Source: Brucella pseudogrignonensis | GTDB taxonomy: Bacteria; Pseudomonadota; Alphaproteobacteria; Rhizobiales; Rhizobiaceae | Assembly: GCF_002252525.1 (NCBI RefSeq) | Contig: NZ_NNRM01000003.1 | Coordinates: forward strand, 1 to 64,000 | Direction: 5' to 3' | Length of the DNA stretch: 64,000 bases | Part shown: positions 9,379-18,186 of the stretch, in pieces | How positions within the stretch are numbered: the stretch's first letter is position 1 | Layout: each line of letters starts with the position of its first letter | Translations under genes and position numbers: made by a program | The notes under the pieces: generated by a model | The model's database searches: none | Seen by the model: only the letters and a program-made list of their open reading frames with translations | Told to the model about the DNA's origin: nothing

Positions 9379-10596
9379 TCAGTTGCGGATGGCGAGGCAG
9401 GGAACGCCCTGCTGCTTGAGCTTCGCACAAGTCTTTTCAGCTGCATCCGAATCCTTAAATCCGGAGAAGCGAACGCGGTACATCTTGCGACCACGCGGAG
9501 CGGTCGAAATCTCAGCCTTTGTACCCGGCACCAGGCTGCTTACAACCGGCAAATACTTGGCTTGCAGCTCGTCTGCGCCCTTGCGGGATGGCGTTACACC
9601 AACCTGAACACGCCATGCAGACATGGCAGACTTCACCAGAAAGCCGCCGTCGCCCTGCTCGATCTTGTTGTCGTCGATCATATCGGCAACAGCATCAACC
9701 TTTGGCTTCTGTGGCTTAAGCGGCGAGATAACGGGCAAAGGTGTCTGAACCGAAGCTGTAACGATTTCGTCTGTGGACTTTCCAGCGCCTTCCGTGCCGA
9801 AGCGCGTCAGGAGTTTCGCCATGCGGTCATCACGCTCGCGCGATGAGCCAGCGCCAAGCACAACGCCCACGAGATGCTTGTCATTGATGATTGCCGACGA
9901 AACGAGGTTATAGCCGGAAACATCTGTATAGCCGGTCTTGATGCCGTCTACGCCCTGATAGCGATACATCAGATTGTTGTGGCCGTTGAACGGACGGCCT
10001 TTATAGGTAAAGGAGCGCTCCGAAAACAGCGCATACTCTTTTGGAAAATCGCGACGCAGCGACATGCCAAGCACGGCCATATCGCGCGCGGTTGTCAGCT
10101 GGGTCATCTTCGCCGTCAAACCCGATGGATTAGCGAAATAAGTGCTTTTCATGCCGAGGTTTCGGGCTCTTTGCGTCATCAGGCGGCCAAAGCCCGCTTC
10201 CGATCCACCGAGATATTCGCCAACAACCGTTGCGGCATCATTTGCCGAAACGATAACCATACCCATGACGGCATCACGAACTGAAATTGTTTCGCCTGCT
10301 TTCAGATACAGCTTCATTCTGACTTTGGCAGATGCGTTCTTGGAGATCGGCATTTGATCATCCCAATTCAGCCTGCCAGTCTTGAGAGCCTCAAAGGTCA
10401 GATAGAGCGTCATCATCTTGGCCAATGAAGCAGGCGCGTGCTGCTCGGTTGCATCGTCTTGTCCCAAAACGACGCCAGTATCGGCATCAAAAACCACCCA
10501 TGAAACATTCGCCATGGCGTTGGTAGCGCAGAAGATGCTGGCACCAAGCGCAACACCGGCAATCAGCTGGGAGGTGCGGGACAACGATTTATGCAT
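9379..10596 (-). CDS. D-alanyl-D-alanine carboxypeptidase with C-terminal SPOR domain
   Basis: Periplasmic low-molecular-weight penicillin-binding protein of 405 residues that trims the terminal D-Ala of peptidoglycan stem peptides. A signal peptide covers residues 1-29. The catalytic triad motifs of the peptidase S11 family are all present: SLAK (57-60), SAN (117-119) and KTG (220-222). The C-terminal ~75 residues (WRVQVGVTPSRKGAD to the end) form a SPOR domain, which binds denuded glycan at division sites. A DacF/DacC-type call is reasonable, but the fusion to SPOR is the alphaproteobacterial form and no specific symbol is assigned. It is monocistronic with a downstream terminator. Confidence 0.94.
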   Translation of the reverse strand: MHKSLSRTSQLIAGVALGASIFCATNAMANVSWVVFDADTGVVLGQDDATEQHAPASLAKMMTLYLTFEALKTGRLNWDDQMPISKNASAKVRMKLYLKAGETISVRDAVMGMVIVSANDAATVVGEYLGGSEAGFGRLMTQRARNLGMKSTYFANPSGLTAKMTQLTTARDMAVLGMSLRRDFPKEYALFSERSFTYKGRPFNGHNNLMYRYQGVDGIKTGYTDVSGYNLVSSAIINDKHLVGVVLGAGSSRERDDRMAKLLTRFGTEGAGKSTDEIVTASVQTPLPVISPLKPQKPKVDAVADMIDDNKIEQGDGGFLVKSAMSAWRVQVGVTPSRKGADELQAKYLPVVSSLVPGTKAEISTAPRGRKMYRVRFSGFKDSDAAEKTCAKLKQQGVPCLAIRN

Positions 10597-10767
10597 ATTG
10601 GCTCACATGAAAAGAAAACTAGATGCAAATGAAGCCGAATTGCGGCGCGAAAAAGACGCCGGGCCGACCTGATTTCCTTTTCCCGATAAAACAGAATTAT
10701 CATTAACGAATTCTAATCAACGGGCAATAAACTAACAGATTTGTTGCAATCTTTTAAAAACAAACAC

Positions 10768-11139
10768 TTAGCTTGTGGGTGACGAGACCCGCCAGTAGCG
10801 CCAAGGCAAATACCAGCGATAATAAGCCGACAATTCTCGCGGAACAGGATCGAATCCGTGAGTTCCCATGGGGCCGCAACGCATTATCCGGAACAGTCCC
10901 ATCCAGCTGCCGTTCCACAATCCGTAACGGGCCACAGATTCGTAGGTATATTCAGAACAGGTCGGCATATGTCGGCAGGAATTGCCGATAAAGGAGGACA
11001 GCGTGAGCTGATAAAGCCTTATCAGACTGGTGCCGAGCACCCTGCCCGGCGTTTTGCGCCATGGATCGGTAAAATTGCGGGTCTGGCGCTTTCCGGTTGC
11101 CGTCGCACCGCCCGAATGATCTTTCCCGCAACTGCACAT
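10768..11139 (-). CDS. yidD: Membrane protein insertion efficiency factor YidD
   Basis: Small protein of 123 residues that helps insertion of membrane proteins by the YidC pathway. The family core is clear: LIRLYQLTLSSF, then CRHMPTCSEYTYESV, then a GLFRIMRCGP and GFDPVP segment. The protein is longer than most YidD (about 75-85) because of a hydrophilic N-terminal extension of ~30 residues containing Cys and His, so a later start is possible, but no methionine lies between residue 1 and the core. The gene begins 8 bases after the upstream IscU-like gene and is surely co-transcribed with it. Outside Rhizobiales yidD usually sits with rnpA and yidC. Confidence 0.92.
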   Translation of the reverse strand: MCSCGKDHSGGATATGKRQTRNFTDPWRKTPGRVLGTSLIRLYQLTLSSFIGNSCRHMPTCSEYTYESVARYGLWNGSWMGLFRIMRCGPMGTHGFDPVPRELSAYYRWYLPWRYWRVSSPTS

Positions 11140-11147
11140 ATGCTATC

Positions 11148-11588
11148 CTAAGCCGCCTGCACCTTTTCTTCGATCTGGCGAATGCAATCGATAACCGCGT
11201 CGAATGTCAGAAGCGTCGATGCATGACGGGCTTTATATTCACGAACCGGTTCAAAATATTTGAGATCGTCAAAACGGCCTTCCGGCGCAGGGCCGTTTTC
11301 CTTGAGCATCTTATACATCGAATCGCGCACGGCGCGCAGCTCTTCCGACGTGCAGCCAACCACATTGCGCGCCATGACCGACGATGAAGCCTGTCCCAAT
11401 GCGCAGGCCTTCACCTCATGCGCGAAGTCTGTAACCACGCCGTCTGACATGCGCAGATAGACCGTAACTTTGGACCCACATAATTTGGAGTGAACAGTTG
11501 CGACCGCATCGGGGTCAGCAATTCGTCCGAGTCTTTCAATATTCCCTGCAAATTCAAGGATACGTTTGTTATAAACATCGTCGATCAT
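11148..11588 (-). CDS. IscU/SufU-like iron-sulfur scaffold family protein
   Basis: A 146-residue protein of the NifU N-terminal/IscU family, which builds Fe-S clusters on conserved cysteines. The start at 11588 ([15 protein letters not shown]) is chosen because family homology begins there; the frame extends upstream to 11696 without family resemblance. Two of the expected cysteines are visible, in LCGSK and [11 protein letters not shown]. The Asp after the first Cys-Gly of active scaffolds is Ser here, and the third Cys position (R-x-C-A-T in SufU) reads RHAST, so the metal site is altered. It may be a non-classical scaffold or a zinc protein. It is the first gene of a two-gene unit with yidD, divergent from folE. 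Confidence 0.85.
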   Translation of the reverse strand: MIDDVYNKRILEFAGNIERLGRIADPDAVATVHSKLCGSKVTVYLRMSDGVVTDFAHEVKACALGQASSSVMARNVVGCTSEELRAVRDSMYKMLKENGPAPEGRFDDLKYFEPVREYKARHASTLLTFDAVIDCIRQIEEKVQAA

Positions 11589-11860
11589 TGAGGGAAACCT
11601 TCCGCTTTTCCGGAGAAAAATGTAAAATTGTCGTCCGGTTACGGTTTGAAGTTGCAATTTCCTGTCTATATAATAGGCAAGTAGCGACTGCGCCATGGGT
11701 AGATTATCACATGGTGATGAGTAGCCGCGGAAATGCCCGTCCGGCAGCTTGGTGTTGCCGGATCAATACATCGCACGCTCGCAAATCAGACTATGGGGCG
11801 CATCGTTGTATTGTCCGTTTAACTCGTCTCCTCCTTGAAGGAGACTACTGGAGAATACTG

Positions 11861-12481
11861 ATGGACGCTCGCATCCTCAAGATTGATGACGAATCCAATC
11901 CGTCTGCAGACCTGCCACGGCCAACTCAGGCCGACGCAGAAGCTGCTGTGCGCACTCTTCTTCTTTGGGCAGGAGACAATCCTGACCGCGAAGGCCTGCT
12001 GGATACACCAAAGCGCGTTGCCAAATCCTACAGCGAACTTTTCGGCGGCTATGCCGAAAGCCCGGAGGATGTGCTTGGCACCACTTTTGAAGAAGTATCC
12101 GGCTATAATGACATGGTGCTGGTGAAGGACATTTCCTTCTTCTCGCATTGTGAACATCATATGGTTCCGATCATCGGCAAAGCGCATGTCGCTTATCTGC
12201 CAGATGGTAAGGTGCTTGGCCTGTCGAAGATTGCACGCGTTGTTGATATTTTTGCGCGTCGCCTGCAAACGCAGGAAAGCATCACTGCCCAGATCGCTGA
12301 AAGCATTCAGCGCATTCTGAAACCGCGCGGCGTTGCAGTAATGATTGATGCAGAACATATGTGTATGGCGATGCGTGGCATTCGCAAGCAGGGTTCAAGC
12401 ACAATCACGACGACCTTTACCGGCACGTTTCAGGAAGAAGTGAACGAACAGGTTCGCTTCATGAGCCTTATCCGCCAGTAA
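11861..12481 (+). CDS. folE: GTP cyclohydrolase I
   Basis: First enzyme of tetrahydrofolate and pterin synthesis: converts GTP to dihydroneopterin triphosphate. It has 206 residues. The zinc-binding region [10 protein letters not shown] and the later CMAMRG with the third Cys ligand are present, as are [17 protein letters not shown] and the C-terminal TTTFTGTF. The start at 11861 (MDARILK) has GGAG ten bases upstream and fits the family; the frame continues far upstream through intergenic sequence, which is not coding. It is followed after 20 bases by hisI on the same strand, so the two probably form an operon. Confidence 0.95.
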   Translation: MDARILKIDDESNPSADLPRPTQADAEAAVRTLLLWAGDNPDREGLLDTPKRVAKSYSELFGGYAESPEDVLGTTFEEVSGYNDMVLVKDISFFSHCEHHMVPIIGKAHVAYLPDGKVLGLSKIARVVDIFARRLQTQESITAQIAESIQRILKPRGVAVMIDAEHMCMAMRGIRKQGSSTITTTFTGTFQEEVNEQVRFMSLIRQ

Positions 12482-12501
12482 AAAGACAACCAGGCGCAAC
12501 A

Positions 12502-12927
12502 ATGAGCATTTTCCCCGTCCAGCCTTCTGACAAGAAGGCGATTGAAGAAGGCGCGGTTTTCATGCCGCGCTTTGACGCATCAGGTTTGATCACGGCAGTC
12601 GTCACCGACGAACGTGATGGCGAGTTGCTGATGGTCGCTCATATGAACGAGGAAGCACTGCGCCTGACGCTCGAAACCGGGATCGCGCATTACTGGTCGC
12701 GCTCCCGCAATACGCTTTGGAAAAAGGGCGAAACCTCTGGCAATCTGCAAAGCGTGATCGAGCTGCGTACAGACTGCGATCAGGATGCGCTTTGGCTGAA
12801 AGTCCGTGTTGCTGGTGATGGTCCAACTTGCCACACCGGTCGGCGCTCGTGTTTTTACCGACAGGTTCAGTCAGAAGATGGTCAAGTTAGCCTGTCTCTG
12901 AATGGTTCCTGCGACCACGATCACTAA
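12502..12927 (+). CDS. hisI: Phosphoribosyl-AMP cyclohydrolase
   Basis: Third step of histidine synthesis: opens the purine ring of PR-AMP. A stand-alone HisI of 141 residues without the HisE domain. The conserved MNEEAL near the N-terminus, the YWSRSR and WKKGETSGN motifs, the metal-binding DCDQDA (Asp-Cys-Asp) and the distal Cys pair in [10 protein letters not shown] are all present. The start at 12502 (MSIFPVQP) is preferred over the longer frame overlapping folE because the family begins with this region and it falls just after the folE stop. Confidence 0.95.
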   Translation: MSIFPVQPSDKKAIEEGAVFMPRFDASGLITAVVTDERDGELLMVAHMNEEALRLTLETGIAHYWSRSRNTLWKKGETSGNLQSVIELRTDCDQDALWLKVRVAGDGPTCHTGRRSCFYRQVQSEDGQVSLSLNGSCDHDH

Positions 12928-12964
12928 ATTCTCTCACGATCTGTGACCCATCTCAAATCGATGT

Positions 12965-12991
12965 GAAGGCGTGATTTTCTCTCGCGCCTTC
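12965..12991 (+). terminator. Weak hairpin after hisI
   Basis: GAAGGCG and CGCCTTC pair around a 13-base AT-rich loop and are followed by AATTTGC. There is no real T-run, so this is a possible but weak end of the folE-hisI transcript. Confidence 0.35.
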
Positions 12992-13061
12992 AATTTGCAG
13001 CATTTATTGTTTCGATACAGTGTTTTGATACACTCGCCGAAATGAAAGGTGCTTGGTCGAT

Positions 13062-14006
13062 ATGCTCGCATGGGGTCAAAGGCGCAAGGCAGCCAATACG
13101 CAACCCTTGAAGCCGGAAGAAGAAGTCATCGAACTGCCGCAGGTACGGCATGAACCACGCCGCATTGCGCTTGCGCTTGGCGGCGGTGCGGCGCGTGGCT
13201 GGGCACATATCGGTGTGCTGCGAGCGCTTGATGAAGCGGGCATCGAAATCGAAATGATTGCCGGCACCTCAATCGGCGCACTGGTTGGCGGCTGCTATCT
13301 TGCGGGCAAGCTCGATCAGCTTGAAGAATTTGCGCGCAGCCTCACACGCCGCCGCATGTTCAACCTTCTCGACATCACATTTCGCGGCAGCGGCCTGTTT
13401 GGCGGCATGAAGCTTGATAGCCGTATGCGCGAGCACCTCGACGGCTTGCGTCTTGAAGATCTGGATCGCCCATTCGTCGCCGTTTGTACCGAACTGCGCA
13501 CAGGCCACGAAATCTGGCTTTCGACAGGTCCACTGGTTGAAGCCATGCGGGCATCCTACGCCCTGCCCGGCGTGTTTGAACCCGTTCGCTGGCAGGAGCG
13601 CGTGCTGGTCGATGGTGCGCTGGTCAATCCAGTTCCGGTCTCGGTCTGCCGCGCCTATGAGCAACGCCTCGTTCTGGCTGTAAACCTGCATTACGACCAG
13701 TTCGGGCGCGCTGCCGTCATCAAACACGCTCAGTCTCGTCAGGATACCTTGAGCGAAACGATTCACGGTGAGAAGGAAAGCCGCCTCGGTATTACCGGCG
13801 TGATGATGGAAGCCTTCAACATCATTCAGGACCGTATTTCCCGCGCGCGTATGGCTGGCGACCCACCCGATGTTTCGCTGATGCCCACTGTCGGGCAAAT
13901 CGGCCTTGCCGACTTTCACCGGGCATCAGAAGCAATCGATATTGGCTATGCGGAAACCGTAAAGCGGCTGGAAGACATTAAAAGACTGCAGGGAATAAGC
14001 GGTTAA
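13062..14006 (+). CDS. Patatin-like phospholipase family protein (RssA-like)
   Basis: Predicted cytoplasmic serine lipase/acyl hydrolase of 314 residues. The patatin oxyanion-hole glycine motif is GGGAARGWAHIG (residues ~40-51), the nucleophile elbow is GTSIG (~67-71) and the catalytic Asp is in DGALVNP (~185). This Ser-Asp dyad is that of the RssA/YchK subgroup in bacteria. The C-terminal third is charged helical sequence without known motif. The start is either the ATG at 13062 or a TTG nine bases upstream; an AAAGG lies close to both and does not decide. Substrate unknown. Confidence 0.88.
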   Translation: MLAWGQRRKAANTQPLKPEEEVIELPQVRHEPRRIALALGGGAARGWAHIGVLRALDEAGIEIEMIAGTSIGALVGGCYLAGKLDQLEEFARSLTRRRMFNLLDITFRGSGLFGGMKLDSRMREHLDGLRLEDLDRPFVAVCTELRTGHEIWLSTGPLVEAMRASYALPGVFEPVRWQERVLVDGALVNPVPVSVCRAYEQRLVLAVNLHYDQFGRAAVIKHAQSRQDTLSETIHGEKESRLGITGVMMEAFNIIQDRISRARMAGDPPDVSLMPTVGQIGLADFHRASEAIDIGYAETVKRLEDIKRLQGISG

Positions 14007-14019
14007 TGGGTGCAGCAGA

Positions 14020-14062
14020 TTCGGCGTCAATCTATGGCAAATCCGCATAGATTGACGCCGAA
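14020..14062. repeat. Perfect 17-bp inverted repeat
   Basis: TTCGGCGTCAATCTATG and its exact complement CATAGATTGACGCCGAA are separated by nine bases. It begins 14 bases after the patatin-like gene stop. There is no T-run, so it is not a standard intrinsic terminator. It may stabilise the 3' end of the mRNA or be a protein or integration site. Confidence 0.7.
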
Positions 14063-14257
14063 AGCCGCAGAATGGCCACAATCTTGACACCAAGAAGCCA
14101 GGAAAGTTGAAGTTTTAAGCGCCTTATATTGCAGTATTACGACTTTTAGGCACTCTTTTTTGAAAAAGATCGGCAGAAGCACAAGATCGGGCTTGTGCCT
14201 GTCTGATCGATTTGCTAGATGCCTCCTCGCTGACAAGTTCAGCTTCTACCACACAGT

Positions 14258-14342
14258 GCGGTCGTGGCGGAATTGGTAGACGCGCAGCGTTGAGGTCGCT
14301 GTGGGGCAACCCGTGGAAGTTCGAGTCTTCTCGACCGCACCA
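14258..14342 (+). tRNA. tRNA-Leu (anticodon GAG)
   Basis: An 85-base sequence folds as a long-variable-arm tRNA. The acceptor stem GCGGTCG pairs with CGACCGC, the D-arm contains TGGTAGACGCG, the anticodon stem CAGCG/CGCTG encloses a loop with GAG at 14292-14294, and the T-loop is TTCGAGT. The CCA end is encoded at 14340-14342. The GAG anticodon reads CUC and CUU leucine codons. Confidence 0.96.
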
Positions 14343-14473
14343 TTCTCTTCCCCTTAAAAATTTGATTTTTTTGCGCTGCAGCAATGAATAGCTTCTCGAA
14401 TTTGGGATGTTATCCAACCTGTTAAAATGCTTTATTGCATCATGCAGGCGCCAATCAACGACGGGAAGAAACA

Positions 14474-14686
14474 ATGAAAATCAGCGCACGCAATCGCCTC
14501 AAAGGCACAATCGTCGATGTCACCAAAGGTGCAACCACGGCGCATATCCGCATTGATATCGGACATGGTGTCGTTGTTACCTCATCCATCACCAATGAAG
14601 CCGTGGATGAACTTGACCTCAAGGTTGGCAAGACAGCCTATGCAGTGGTTAAAGCATCAGACGTGATGGTCGCCACCGACGACTGA
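14474..14686 (+). CDS. Small TOBE-domain (molbindin-like) protein
   Basis: A 70-residue protein consisting of a single TOBE/Mop domain: MKISARNRLKGTIVDVTKGA at the start, a central SSITNEAVDEL, and KVGKTAYAVVKASDVMV at the end, the latter being the typical molybdate- or oxyanion-binding motif of molbindins. Stand-alone Mop proteins bind molybdate or tungstate as hexamers and are thought to buffer the metal. No mod transport genes are adjacent. The start at 14474 is set by family homology and a GAAGAA purine run upstream. It is followed directly by a strong terminator. Confidence 0.9.
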   Translation: MKISARNRLKGTIVDVTKGATTAHIRIDIGHGVVVTSSITNEAVDELDLKVGKTAYAVVKASDVMVATDD

Positions 14687-14692
14687 CCTACT

Positions 14693-14719
14693 AAAAACCC
14701 CGCTTAAAGCGGGGTTTTT
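14693..14719. terminator. Bidirectional terminator between the TOBE gene and the CoA-transferase gene
   Basis: AAAAACCCCGCTT pairs with AAGCGGGGTTTTT almost without loop, flanked by A and T runs on the two sides. It lies between two convergent genes and can stop both transcripts. Confidence 0.9.
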
Positions 14720-14720
14720 G

Positions 14721-15845
14721 TTATATATCATTCTTATGCTCGCCCAGTTTCGGTGATCGCCTGTCGAGCTTCAGTTCGGCGTCCGAGAATCGGATTGGCG
14801 TACGTAAGCCTGGCACACCATCGGGATCGATTCTCATCTGCCGCGCGATGAATTGCGGATCGGCAAACACATCTTCAACCGTGTTGATCGGCCCGGCGGG
14901 CACCCCTGCCTTAGCAAGCGCTGCCAGAAGATCATCCCGTAACCATTGCGTTGTACGCTCTTCAAGTATTGCTGTCAGTGCATCGCGATTGGCGACGCGC
15001 GATGCATTGGTGAGGAAGCGGGAATCGCGCGCGATTTCACCGATTCCCAGCAAAGCCGTCAGTTTTGCAAACTGCCCGTCATTGCCGCAGGCGATAATGA
15101 AATAACCGTCCGATACAGGCAGCGTCTGATAAGGCGCAATATTGGGATGCGCATTGCCCATACGCTTGGGCGAAACGCCGGACGCCAGATAATTCATCGC
15201 CTGATTGGCAAGTACCGCCGACATGCAATCAAACAGCGCCATATCGATATGCTGACCCTTACCCGTGCGCTCACGCATGATGAGTGCCGACTGGATAGCG
15301 ATGACGCTGTAAAGCCCGGTGAAAATGTCTGCGAAAGCCACACCGATCTTCTGCGGTTGCCCGTCCGGCTCGCCAGTCAGATCCATGATGCCGCCCATGC
15401 CCTGGATCATGAAATCATAACCCGCACGTTCTGCATAAGGCCCGGTGTGGCCAAAACCCGTAATTGAGCAATAGATCAGCCGCGGATTGATCGCTTTCAG
15501 GCTTTCATAGTCGAGGCCGTATTTATCAAGACCGCCGAGCTTGAAATTCTCAATCACCACGTCCGCATCGGCAACCAGCTTGCGCACAAGCTCCCTGCCG
15601 TCATCAGAGCGAAAATCAGCAATAATCGATTGCTTGCCACGATTACAGGCGTGGAAATAGGCTGCCGACTTTTCGCCTTCAACCTCGATAAATGGCGGCC
15701 CCCATGTGCGGGTATCGTCACCTTCAGGGCTTTCGACCTTGATGACGTCGGCACCAAGGTCGGACAGTGTCTGTCCGACCCATGGACCTGCCAGAATGCG
15801 GGCCAGCTCAATGACTTTAAGACCCGCAAGCGGTGTATTCTGCAT
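14721..15845 (-). CDS. CaiB/BaiF family CoA transferase (probable glutarate CoA-transferase)
   Basis: A 374-residue class III CoA transferase that moves CoA between acyl-CoA and free acid through an aspartyl intermediate. N-terminal LAGLKVIELARILAGPW, DVIKVESPEGD and the catalytic Asp in GVAFADIFTGLYS are all family hallmarks. Its location just downstream of gcdH on the same strand suggests it activates glutarate, as the mammalian succinyl-CoA:glutarate CoA-transferase does, but this is inference from context. The gap to gcdH (~125 bp) is filled by a composite palindromic repeat. Confidence 0.9.
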   Translation of the reverse strand: MQNTPLAGLKVIELARILAGPWVGQTLSDLGADVIKVESPEGDDTRTWGPPFIEVEGEKSAAYFHACNRGKQSIIADFRSDDGRELVRKLVADADVVIENFKLGGLDKYGLDYESLKAINPRLIYCSITGFGHTGPYAERAGYDFMIQGMGGIMDLTGEPDGQPQKIGVAFADIFTGLYSVIAIQSALIMRERTGKGQHIDMALFDCMSAVLANQAMNYLASGVSPKRMGNAHPNIAPYQTLPVSDGYFIIACGNDGQFAKLTALLGIGEIARDSRFLTNASRVANRDALTAILEERTTQWLRDDLLAALAKAGVPAGPINTVEDVFADPQFIARQMRIDPDGVPGLRTPIRFSDAELKLDRRSPKLGEHKNDI

Positions 15846-15868
15846 TTCTCAAAACCTTTCCGGCGATC

Positions 15869-15971
15869 AGAGCGTGTTGCGCTTAATTGTAGCCACCACG
15901 CTCGCTCTATTCCTTTGTTTTGAAGCATGTCTTTATCCCAAAACCGGTTCCCACTTTTGGGAGACATGCTT
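15869..15971. repeat. Composite palindromic element between gcdH and the CoA-transferase gene
   Basis: Two modules: an AGAGCGTGTTGCG...CGCTCT part, a CTTTGTTTT linker, and a family A hairpin (AAGCATGTC...GACATGCTT around an ACCGGTTCCCAC core, 15923-15971). The same two-module design occurs at 45364-45467. The right edge overlaps the gcdH stop codon (TAA at 15971-15973 in the minus reading). Confidence 0.7.
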
Positions 15972-17155
15972 TAGAAGAACGCCTGAATGCCGGTCTGCGC
16001 ACGTCCGAGAATCAGCGCATGAACATCATGCGTACCCTCATAGGTGTTGACGGTTTCAAGATTCTGCGCGTGGCGCATGACGTGATATTCGATCTGAATG
16101 CCGTTACCGCCATGCATGTCGCGAGCTTGACGCGCAATATCGAGCGCCTTACCGCAATTGTTGCGCTTGACGATGGAAATCATTTCGGGCGCCATTTTGC
16201 CTTCGTCAAACAGACGACCAACGCGTAAGCTTGCCTGCAAGCCCAGCGCTATTTCTGTCTGCATATCGGCGAGCTTCTTCTGATAAAGCTGTGTTCCAGC
16301 CAGCGGCTTGTCGAACTGCTTGCGATCAAGACCATACTGACGTGCGCGGAACCAGCAATCTTCCGCCGCGCCCAGCACACCCCATGAAATGCCATAGCGC
16401 GCACGGTTGAGACAGCCGAACGGACCCTTGAGGCCCGATACATTCGGCAACAATGCATCTTCCGAAACTTCCACGCCATCCATGACGATTTCGCCAGTGA
16501 TGGAAGCACGCAACGAAAGCTTTCCGCCAATCTTGGGGGCAGAAAGGCCCTTCATGCCCTTTTCAAGCACAAAGCCACGGATCGCACCGTCATGGGAAGT
16601 CGACTTGGCCCAGACCACAAAAACGTCGGCAATCGGCGAATTGGAAATCCACATTTTTGAACCGCTGATGCGATAGCCGCCATCGATCTTATCGGCGCGG
16701 GTTTTCATGCCAGCAGGGTCGGAACCGGCATCAGGCTCAGTGAGACCAAAGCAGCCGATCAATTCGCCGGAAACAAGACCCGGCAGATATTTTTTGCGCT
16801 GTTCGTCCGAGCCATAAGCATAGATCGGATACATGACGAGCGACGACTGAACGCTCATCATCGAACGATAGCCGGAATCGATGCGCTCGACTTCGCGTGC
16901 CACCAGACCATAGGCAACATAGCCAGCATTGGCTGCGCCGTATTCTTCGGGAAGCGTTACACCAAGAAGGCCAGCCTGCCCCATCAGACGAAACAAGTCC
17001 GGATCTGTCGTTTCATCAAGATAAGCTTTTTCAATGCGCGGCAGCAGAACATCGCTCGCGAAAGCCTGCGCCGAGTCGCGGATCATCCGCTCGTCCTCGG
17101 TCAGTTGCTCATCAAGCAGAAACGGATCTTCCCAGTTAAATGCGGCACGCGACAT
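15971..17155 (-). CDS. gcdH: Glutaryl-CoA dehydrogenase
   Basis: FAD enzyme of lysine, tryptophan and glutarate breakdown: oxidises and decarboxylates glutaryl-CoA to crotonyl-CoA. It has 394 residues of the acyl-CoA dehydrogenase family. Family-specific points are [13 protein letters not shown] (substrate/FAD loop), [17 protein letters not shown], and the C-terminal [20 protein letters not shown], which contains the catalytic Glu and is diagnostic for this enzyme. The start at 17155 (MSRAAFNW) has GAGGAG upstream; the longer frame to 17290 runs into the divergent regulator and is not coding. It is divergent from a LysR gene that probably controls it. Confidence 0.93.
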   Translation of the reverse strand: MSRAAFNWEDPFLLDEQLTEDERMIRDSAQAFASDVLLPRIEKAYLDETTDPDLFRLMGQAGLLGVTLPEEYGAANAGYVAYGLVAREVERIDSGYRSMMSVQSSLVMYPIYAYGSDEQRKKYLPGLVSGELIGCFGLTEPDAGSDPAGMKTRADKIDGGYRISGSKMWISNSPIADVFVVWAKSTSHDGAIRGFVLEKGMKGLSAPKIGGKLSLRASITGEIVMDGVEVSEDALLPNVSGLKGPFGCLNRARYGISWGVLGAAEDCWFRARQYGLDRKQFDKPLAGTQLYQKKLADMQTEIALGLQASLRVGRLFDEGKMAPEMISIVKRNNCGKALDIARQARDMHGGNGIQIEYHVMRHAQNLETVNTYEGTHDVHALILGRAQTGIQAFF

Positions 17156-17250
17156 GAATAATCTCCTCAAATTCAGGTGCCCAAATGTGACTGGAAAAGC
17201 GGAATCATGCAATGAACGTTTACTCATCGATCTATTCCGTTTAGTAATAG

Positions 17251-18186
17251 ATGATGACATCACTATCGAGACGCCTGCTTCCTTCGACAAGCGCGCTTGC
17301 TGCCTTTGATGCAGTGGCGCGACACGAAAGCTTTTCGAGTGCGGCGGAAGAGCTGTCTCTGACGCAAGGGGCTGTCAGCCGTCAAATAGCAGCATTGGAA
17401 GAACAGCTTGGCGCTGCTCTGTTTGACCGCACCAGCCGCCATGTTTTACTGACCGATGCCGGACGTGCCTATCTGAGTGGGATCAGCCCTGCCCTTGCCT
17501 CCATTCGCGCGGCCTCATTGCAGGTCATGTCGCAAATGCGTGGGACAACGCTCAATCTTGCATTTCTACCGACCTTCGGCACCCGCTGGCTGATCCCGAG
17601 AATTCCGCGTTTCGTCGCGCAATATCCGGATATTATTCTGAATTTTGCCACCCGCATTGGCCAGTTCGACTTTGAACGCGAGGGCCTTGATGCGGCAATC
17701 CATATTGGCCAACCGGACTGGCCGAATGCCGATTGCACATTTCTGATGGAGGAAACGGTTGCGCCTGTTTGCAGTCCAGCTTTTCTGAAACAGCACGCCA
17801 TCACCGAGCCGAATGACCTGTTGCGCCTGCCGCTTTTCAACATGGCATCACGCCCCGGCGCATGGAGCCACTGGTTCAAAAGCCTCGACATTGCAGCACC
17901 TGTTGCGGGCGGAATGCGCTTTGAGCAGTTCTCAAATGTTTCTCAGGCTTGTGTCGCAGGTCTTGGGATTGCACTGATGCCGCTATTTTTGATCAGTGCG
18001 GAAATTGAAAGCGGGCAGCTTGTGGTGGCCTATCAGCACACTGTCAAAAGCCCGAGCAGCTATTACTTTGTGACACCGCAGGCGCGTGCAAATACGCCTG
18101 CGGTCAAAGCTTTTCGCGATTGGCTTCTTACTGAGGTCAATCGCGAGTTCGATCCTCACGCCATCGAGTTGCTGACGATCTCATAA
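17251..18186 (+). CDS. LysR-type regulator, probably of the glutaryl-CoA genes
   Basis: DNA-binding regulator of 311 residues. The winged helix-turn-helix occupies residues ~14-72, with the typical [27 protein letters not shown]. The C-terminal two-lobed effector domain follows from about 95 ([21 protein letters not shown], GcvA-like). It is divergent from gcdH with ~95 bases between starts, the standard arrangement for a LysR activator of its neighbour. The effector is unknown, glutarate or glutaryl-CoA being the obvious guess. The gene tail overlaps that of the convergent LLM oxidoreductase by 31 bases. Confidence 0.92.
   Translation: MMTSLSRRLLPSTSALAAFDAVARHESFSSAAEELSLTQGAVSRQIAALEEQLGAALFDRTSRHVLLTDAGRAYLSGISPALASIRAASLQVMSQMRGTTLNLAFLPTFGTRWLIPRIPRFVAQYPDIILNFATRIGQFDFEREGLDAAIHIGQPDWPNADCTFLMEETVAPVCSPAFLKQHAITEPNDLLRLPLFNMASRPGAWSHWFKSLDIAAPVAGGMRFEQFSNVSQACVAGLGIALMPLFLISAEIESGQLVVAYQHTVKSPSSYYFVTPQARANTPAVKAFRDWLLTEVNREFDPHAIELLTIS

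Noticed and set aside
17156-17250. A specific LysR box between gcdH and its divergent regulator
   Set aside because: Only weak ATGA/TCAT-type dyads were seen. None has a convincing T-N11-A within a longer dyad, so no site is called.
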